A stretch of DNA of 6,638 bases from assembly GCA_964502635.1 (NCBI GenBank), contig CAZCXI010000131.1:1-6638 (forward strand), written 5' to 3'. This DNA comes from C00003060 sp964502635 (lineage in GTDB: Bacteria > Desulfobacterota > Desulfobacteria > Desulfobacterales > C00003060). Both the position numbers and the translations under genes were made by a program. Below the pieces are notes generated by a model. It was not told where the DNA came from. It did not search any database and saw only the letters and a list, made by a program, of their open reading frames with translations. Below, in pieces: positions 1 to 4,300 of this stretch (its first letter is position 1; each line of letters opens with the position of its first letter).

Positions 1-1091
1 AATGTCTCACCTTCCCCAAAAAGGGAGAGCTGTTCTGCCGATTCGGAAGAATGACTCAGTTGGGATACGGAGACGCCCAAGAGGCGAATCGGTTTTCTGC
101 CCACATCGGTCTTCTCCATGAGCCCACAGGCTGTTGAGAATATGGTGGGCCCATCACTGGTCACGGCAGGCAACGTGGTAGACCGGGTGACCTGCACAAA
201 ATCAGCGTATTTCACTTTCAAGGTGATGGTTCTACCTGAAACCCCTTCACGACGCATCCGGCGGGCGACCTTTTCGGTCAGCGAAAGGATTTCTTTTCTG
301 GCAGCCTCCCGCTCCAGGATGTCCCGGGGAAACGTCTCTTCGTGTCCCACAGATTTTGCCTCACTCCACGGAAAGACGTCTCTTTCGTCTATCCCCAGGG
401 CGAGTTGATGCATCTTGGTGCCATGCTTTCCGAACTGCTTTTCCAAGACTTCGGTTGGAAAGCGGCTCAGGTCCCCGATCGTCCGGATGCCCAGGCGATG
501 AAGTCTGCCCTGGGTCTGCTTGCCCACGCCCCACATCTTGTCGATAGGAAGGGGGCCCAGAAATGCTTGCACCTGTTCAGGCCACACCACCGTCAAACCG
601 TCCGGCTTTTCCAGGTCTGAGGCGATCTTGGCCACGAATTTGGACGGGGCAAGGCCTGCTGAGATCGTTAGCCCCGTTTCCTCATGGACCACCCGCTTGA
701 TGGTGGCAGCCATCTCCTCGGGCTGACCGAAAAGCCGGGTCGAGCCCGTGGCATCCAGAAAGGCCTCGTCAATGGACACCGGTTCCACCAATGGCGTGAA
801 AAGATGAAAGATTTTGAACACCTGGCAAGAGACCTCTTTGTATCGGGCCATCCTCACCGGCAGGAATACCCCGTTGGGACAAAGACGCATGGCCGTGGCC
901 ATGGGCTGGGCCGAATGGACCCCGAACTTGCGGGCTTCATACGACGCCGATGACACCACGCCCCTTTTCCTCGGCCCCCCGACGATCACGGCCTTGCCCC
1001 TCAGTTCCGGATGATCCAGCACTTCCACGGATGGATAGAACGCATCGATATCCAGATGCAAGATGGCTCTTTCCCAAGTCTGGGAACCCAT
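1..1091 (-). CDS. dinB: DNA polymerase IV (Y-family translesion polymerase), C-terminus cut by the window edge
   Basis: This gene encodes a low-fidelity polymerase that copies past damaged template bases and works with the sliding clamp. The 363 visible residues include the whole catalytic core. Palm motif 1 is HLDIDAFYPSVE (12-23), with metal ligand Asp14 and a Tyr19 at the steric-gate position. The fingers motif VSSASYEARKFGV spans about 46-58. The second catalytic motif SIDEAF (106-111) carries Asp108 and Glu109. SAGLAPSKFVAKIASDL is at 144-160, and a helix-hairpin-helix segment WGVGKQTQGRLHRLGI is near 187-202. The little finger begins near SVGHEETF (247-254), with RLLGVSVSQL near 336-345. 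QLSLF (354-358) is a typical beta-clamp-binding pentapeptide. Intact catalytic acids argue against ImuB. The ATG at 1089-1091 is chosen because AGGGGAG lies 5 bases upstream; an in-frame ATG at 1122-1124 has no ribosome site. E. coli Pol IV has 351 residues, so little should be missing. It is divergent from uvrA. Confidence 0.95.
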   Translation of the reverse strand, partial: MGSQTWERAILHLDIDAFYPSVEVLDHPELRGKAVIVGGPRKRGVVSSASYEARKFGVHSAQPMATAMRLCPNGVFLPVRMARYKEVSCQVFKIFHLFTPLVEPVSIDEAFLDATGSTRLFGQPEEMAATIKRVVHEETGLTISAGLAPSKFVAKIASDLEKPDGLTVVWPEQVQAFLGPLPIDKMWGVGKQTQGRLHRLGIRTIGDLSRFPTEVLEKQFGKHGTKMHQLALGIDERDVFPWSEAKSVGHEETFPRDILEREAARKEILSLTEKVARRMRREGVSGRTITLKVKYADFVQVTRSTTLPAVTSDGPTIFSTACGLMEKTDVGRKPIRLLGVSVSQLSHSSESAEQLSLFGEGET

Positions 1092-1096
1092 TCTTA

Positions 1097-1103
1097 CTCC
1101 CCT
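1097..1103 (-). promoter_or_regulatory. Shine-Dalgarno site of dinB
   Basis: The minus strand reads AGGGGAG here, ending 5 bases before the ATG at 1091. This decides the start against an upstream in-frame ATG (1122-1124) and GTG (1110-1112), neither of which has a purine-rich site in front. Confidence 0.7.
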
Positions 1104-1344
1104 TTTATCCACGCCCTTACTCATTTGATATGGGAACTTGTGAGCCTGGAAACACCACCAAGTCTGTTGGATGATATATCTCCAGTCCATTGAGATGTCA
1201 AAAAAAGACGATGAAGGCAATGTGAAGAGGCTCGCCTGTAAGGAAATTGTAGCAGCTCTGGTTTAGTGATGATCCGGGCGTCAGTTCGCCCTGCGTTTGC
1301 GCCGGGTATCTTGAGGAGGCGAGCGCTTTTGTGGTAGCCTATTT

Positions 1345-1355
1345 GTTTCCGAAAC
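1345..1355. repeat. 11-base perfect palindrome GTTTC-C-GAAAC, candidate operator of uvrA
   Basis: GTTTC (1345-1349) and GAAAC (1351-1355) are exact reverse complements around one central base. The site lies 13 bases before the uvrA ATG, where a bound repressor could block transcription or an RNA fold could affect translation. The arms are only 5 bases long, so chance is possible. It does not match a LexA box that I recognise. Confidence 0.3.
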
Positions 1356-1368
1356 GGACCCAAAACCC

Positions 1369-4300
1369 ATGCAGAACCGAGCCATCCTCATCAAAGGCGC
1401 CAGACAGCATAATCTCAAGAACCTGGACCTGGAGATTCCCCTGAACCGGATCACGGTGATCACCGGGGTGAGCGGTTCGGGAAAGTCTTCTCTGGCCTTT
1501 GACACCCTCTACGCCGAGGGCCAGCGGCGGTATGTGGAGACCTTCTCCCCTTACGCCCGACAGTTCATGGATCGCATGGACCGGCCCCAGGTGGACCGCA
1601 TCGAGGGTATCCCGCCGGCCATTGCCATCGACCGAAAGGACCCGGTGCGCACCTCCCGCTCCACGGTAGGGACCATGACCGAGATCACGGATTATGTGAA
1701 GCTCCTCTATGCCCACCTGGGCCAACTCCACTGCAAGGGCTGCGGCAAGCCGGTGATACCCGAAACCCCGGAACACGTGTGGCAGGCGCTCAAGGATTTT
1801 GCCGCAGGCAGTGAGATCGTCATCACCTTCCCATGGTCCGTGACAGGGGAAGAGGTCGAACAAGGGCACCAGGAATTGGCCCGGATGGGCTTTGACCGCT
1901 GCTTTGAAGAAGGTCAGATTCAATCCCTGGATGACCGGAAGACCGGAGATGACAGGGGGCCTTTGCACATCCTGGCAGACCGGGTCCTGCTTAAGCTCGC
2001 CCATCGCAAGCGGATCGTCGATTCCATCGAGCAGGCCTTTCGCTTTGGCGGAGGTAAGCTGGATGTGTGGATCAAGCCCGACCAACATCTCGCCTTCAGC
2101 AACGCCCTTGAATGCGCTGACTGCAACCTGTCGTACAGGTCCCCGCTACCCAACCTCTTCTCCTTCAACAGCCCGGTCGGGGCCTGCGAAAACTGCCGGG
2201 GGTTTGGCCGGACCATTGATATCGACCTGGATCTCATTATGCCGGATCCCACCCTTTCCCTGGAGGACGGCGCCATCAAGCCATGGGGAGGCTGGGAGGA
2301 CCACCGCGTGGAGTTTGAGGACATGATGGCCTTTTGCCGGCGAAAGAAGATCCCCACAGACATCCCCTTCCAACACCTCACAAGCGCCCAAAAAGAGGCC
2401 CTTGTGGAAGGGACGCCCAGCTACTATGGAGTCCGGGGGTTTTTCAGATGGCTGGAGTCCAGGACCTATAAGATGCACGTGCGGGTCTTTCTTTCCCGAT
2501 ACCGCAGCTATGCCATCTGCCCTGACTGCAATGGCACCCGGTTCAAGGAAGAGGCCCTCCTGTATCGCCTTGGGGGGCTGAATATCGGTGAGGTATATGC
2601 CTTGGACGTGGATGGGGCAGACAAGTTTTTTCAGACGCTCCGGGTCCCTGCCGGGGATGAAGCCGGCCAGCTTGTCCTGGGTGAGGTCTGCAGCCGACTC
2701 AGATACCTTCGAGACGTGGGGCTTGGCTATGTCACCCTGGATCGGCAATCCCGCACCCTTTCCGGGGGTGAGGTCCAGCGCGTTGCCCTGGCTTCGGCCC
2801 TCGGCTCCTCCCTGGTCAACACCCTCTATGTCCTGGATGAGCCGAGTATCGGTCTTCACCCCCGGGACAATCACCGTCTCATCCGAATCATGAAAGGCCT
2901 CACGGATCTGGCGAACACCCTGGTGGTGGTGGAACACGATCCCGAGATCATCAGCCAGAGCGATTTCATGCTGGACCTCGGCCCAGGGGCCGGTGAACAC
3001 GGCGGCCAGGTCATGTATTTTGGCCCCACAAAAGGCGTCAAGGGCTCCCTCACGGGCGAGTACCTGACGGGAGAACGGTACATACCCATACCCGAGAGCC
3101 GACGCAAGCCCAAAGAGGACCAGTGGCTGACCGTCAAAGGGGCGGCCGAGCATAACCTTAAGGAGATAGACGTCCCTCTCCCCCTGGGACTCCTGGTCTG
3201 TCTGACCGGGGTTTCGGGCTCAGGCAAATCGACCTTGGCCGAAGAGGTCCTTTACAAGGCCATCAAGTGGGCCAAATGGGATCCCCAGGGCCGACCCGGC
3301 CGCCACGAGACAATCCAAGGCCTGGAGCATATTGTCGATGTAGTGCTCGTGGACCAGAGGCCCATTGGTCGCACACCCAGGGCCAATCCTTTGACCTACA
3401 CCAAGGCCGCAGATCCCATCCGCCGTCTACTGGCCGACACCGCGGATGCCCGTCAAAGGGGTTTTGGGCCGGGCCATTTTTCCTTTAACGTGGCTGGCGG
3501 CCGGTGCGAAACATGCCGGGGAGAAGGGTTTGAAAAGGTGGAGATGCAGTTTCTCTCCGATGTCTTCATCACCTGCCCCGAATGCGATGGAAAGCGCTAC
3601 AAGGAAGAGATCCTGGAGGTGGCCTACCAGGGAAAGACCATATACGATATCCTTTCTATGACCGTGGATCAGGCCCTCGACTTTTTCCATGATCAACCCA
3701 AAGTGAAATGGGCCCTTGAGCCCATGGCCGACGTGGGCCTTGGTTACATGCGGCTTGGCCAGCCCATCAATACCCTGTCAGGAGGGGAGGCTCAACGTCT
3801 CAAGCTGTCCCGATATCTCAAGGCCGGGGGGCACACCTCACGACTCTTCATCTTTGACGAACCCACCACGGGGCTCCATTTTGACGACATAGCAAAACTC
3901 CTGGCCTGTCTCCAGAGACTCGTTGCCGCAGGGAATTCTGTGCTGTTGATTGAGCACAATATGGATGTGGTCAAGACAGCCGACTGGGTGATCGACCTGG
4001 GGCCCGAGGGTGGGGATGATGGAGGCCGGGTCGTGGCGGCCGGCCCACCCGAAGAGGTCGCGAAGCATAAAAAATCTCACACCGGCCGCTTTCTCGCAGC
4101 CTATCTGGCCAGCCCGGGCCGGTTAAGGCCCGTCAAGATGTCACCGTCGAGCATTTCCGAACCAGCCCAGAGCTTCTCACAGGCCATCGCCGTCAGAGGG
4201 GCTCGGGAACACAACCTCCAAAACCTGAGTCTTTCCATCCCTCGCAACCAGCTTGTGGTGCTCACAGGTGTGTCCGGCTCAGGCAAATCGACATTGGCCT

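Larger units (their letters stand above)
1092..1368. promoter_or_regulatory. Divergent intergenic region between dinB and uvrA
   Basis: These 277 bases separate two oppositely transcribed repair genes, so promoters for both must lie here or within the gene starts. I see no convincing -35/-10 pair for either gene and no canonical E. coli-type CTGT-N8-ACAG LexA box. Visible items are an 11-base palindrome at 1345-1355, a short potential hairpin (GGGCG 1276-1280 / CGCCC 1287-1291, 6-base loop), an A7 run at 1200-1206, AGGAGG at 1314-1319, and GTTC-N7-GTTT at 1284-1298. In-frame stops at 1264-1269 and 1312-1314 bar uvrA from starting upstream of 1315. No protein gene is supported in this stretch. 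Confidence 0.6.
1381..4104 (+). repeat. UvrA half A (first internal repeat of the tandem protein)
   Basis: Residues 5-912 align to a whole UvrA: GARQHNLKNL at the start, NBD1 (Walker A 33-41), UvrB-binding-like domain (about 126-248), zinc module 1, insertion domain (277-383), CPDC at 384-387, then the NBD1 signature and Walker B. NBD2 follows, with VDQRPIGRTPR (Gln663), the C-terminal zinc finger, LSGGE, DEPTTGLH and the H-loop. It ends at HTGRFLAAY, matching the usual UvrA C-terminus. All ATPase residues are present in both modules. The unusual part is the UvrB-binding domain, which lacks the standard signatures. Confidence 0.9.

Noticed and set aside
118..953. Several plus-strand open frames of 60-100 codons opposite dinB
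   Set aside because: They overlap each other and the conserved polymerase coding sequence, and show no recognisable domain or ribosome site.
1237..1256. CTGT...CAG arrangement suggestive of an E. coli-type LexA box
   Set aside because: The spacing between CTG and CAG is 14 bases, not the required 10, and the inner ACAG half is missing.
1276..1291. Short hairpin GGGCG / CGCCC as a possible terminator
   Set aside because: The stem is only 5 base pairs with no following T-run, and no gene ends here on either strand.
1284..1298. GTTC-N7-GTTT, one mismatch from the alphaproteobacterial LexA box GTTC-N7-GTTC
   Set aside because: A seven-base-specified direct repeat is easily found by chance, and nothing else points to an alphaproteobacterium. 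It is only noted as part of the intergenic region.
2146..3153. A 335-codon open frame on the minus strand inside uvrA
   Set aside because: It lies wholly antisense to conserved UvrA coding sequence, resembles no family I recognise, and is the kind of long antisense frame expected in GC-rich genes. The same applies to minus-strand frames at 1339-2088, 4279-5181 and 5443-6057.
4105..4182. Junction of two separate uvrA genes joined by a sequencing or assembly error
   Set aside because: The frame is open on both sides, there is no Shine-Dalgarno plus start for a second gene, and a Ser/Pro-rich linker fits a true fusion. An assembly artefact from near-identical copies is unlikely because the halves are strongly diverged.
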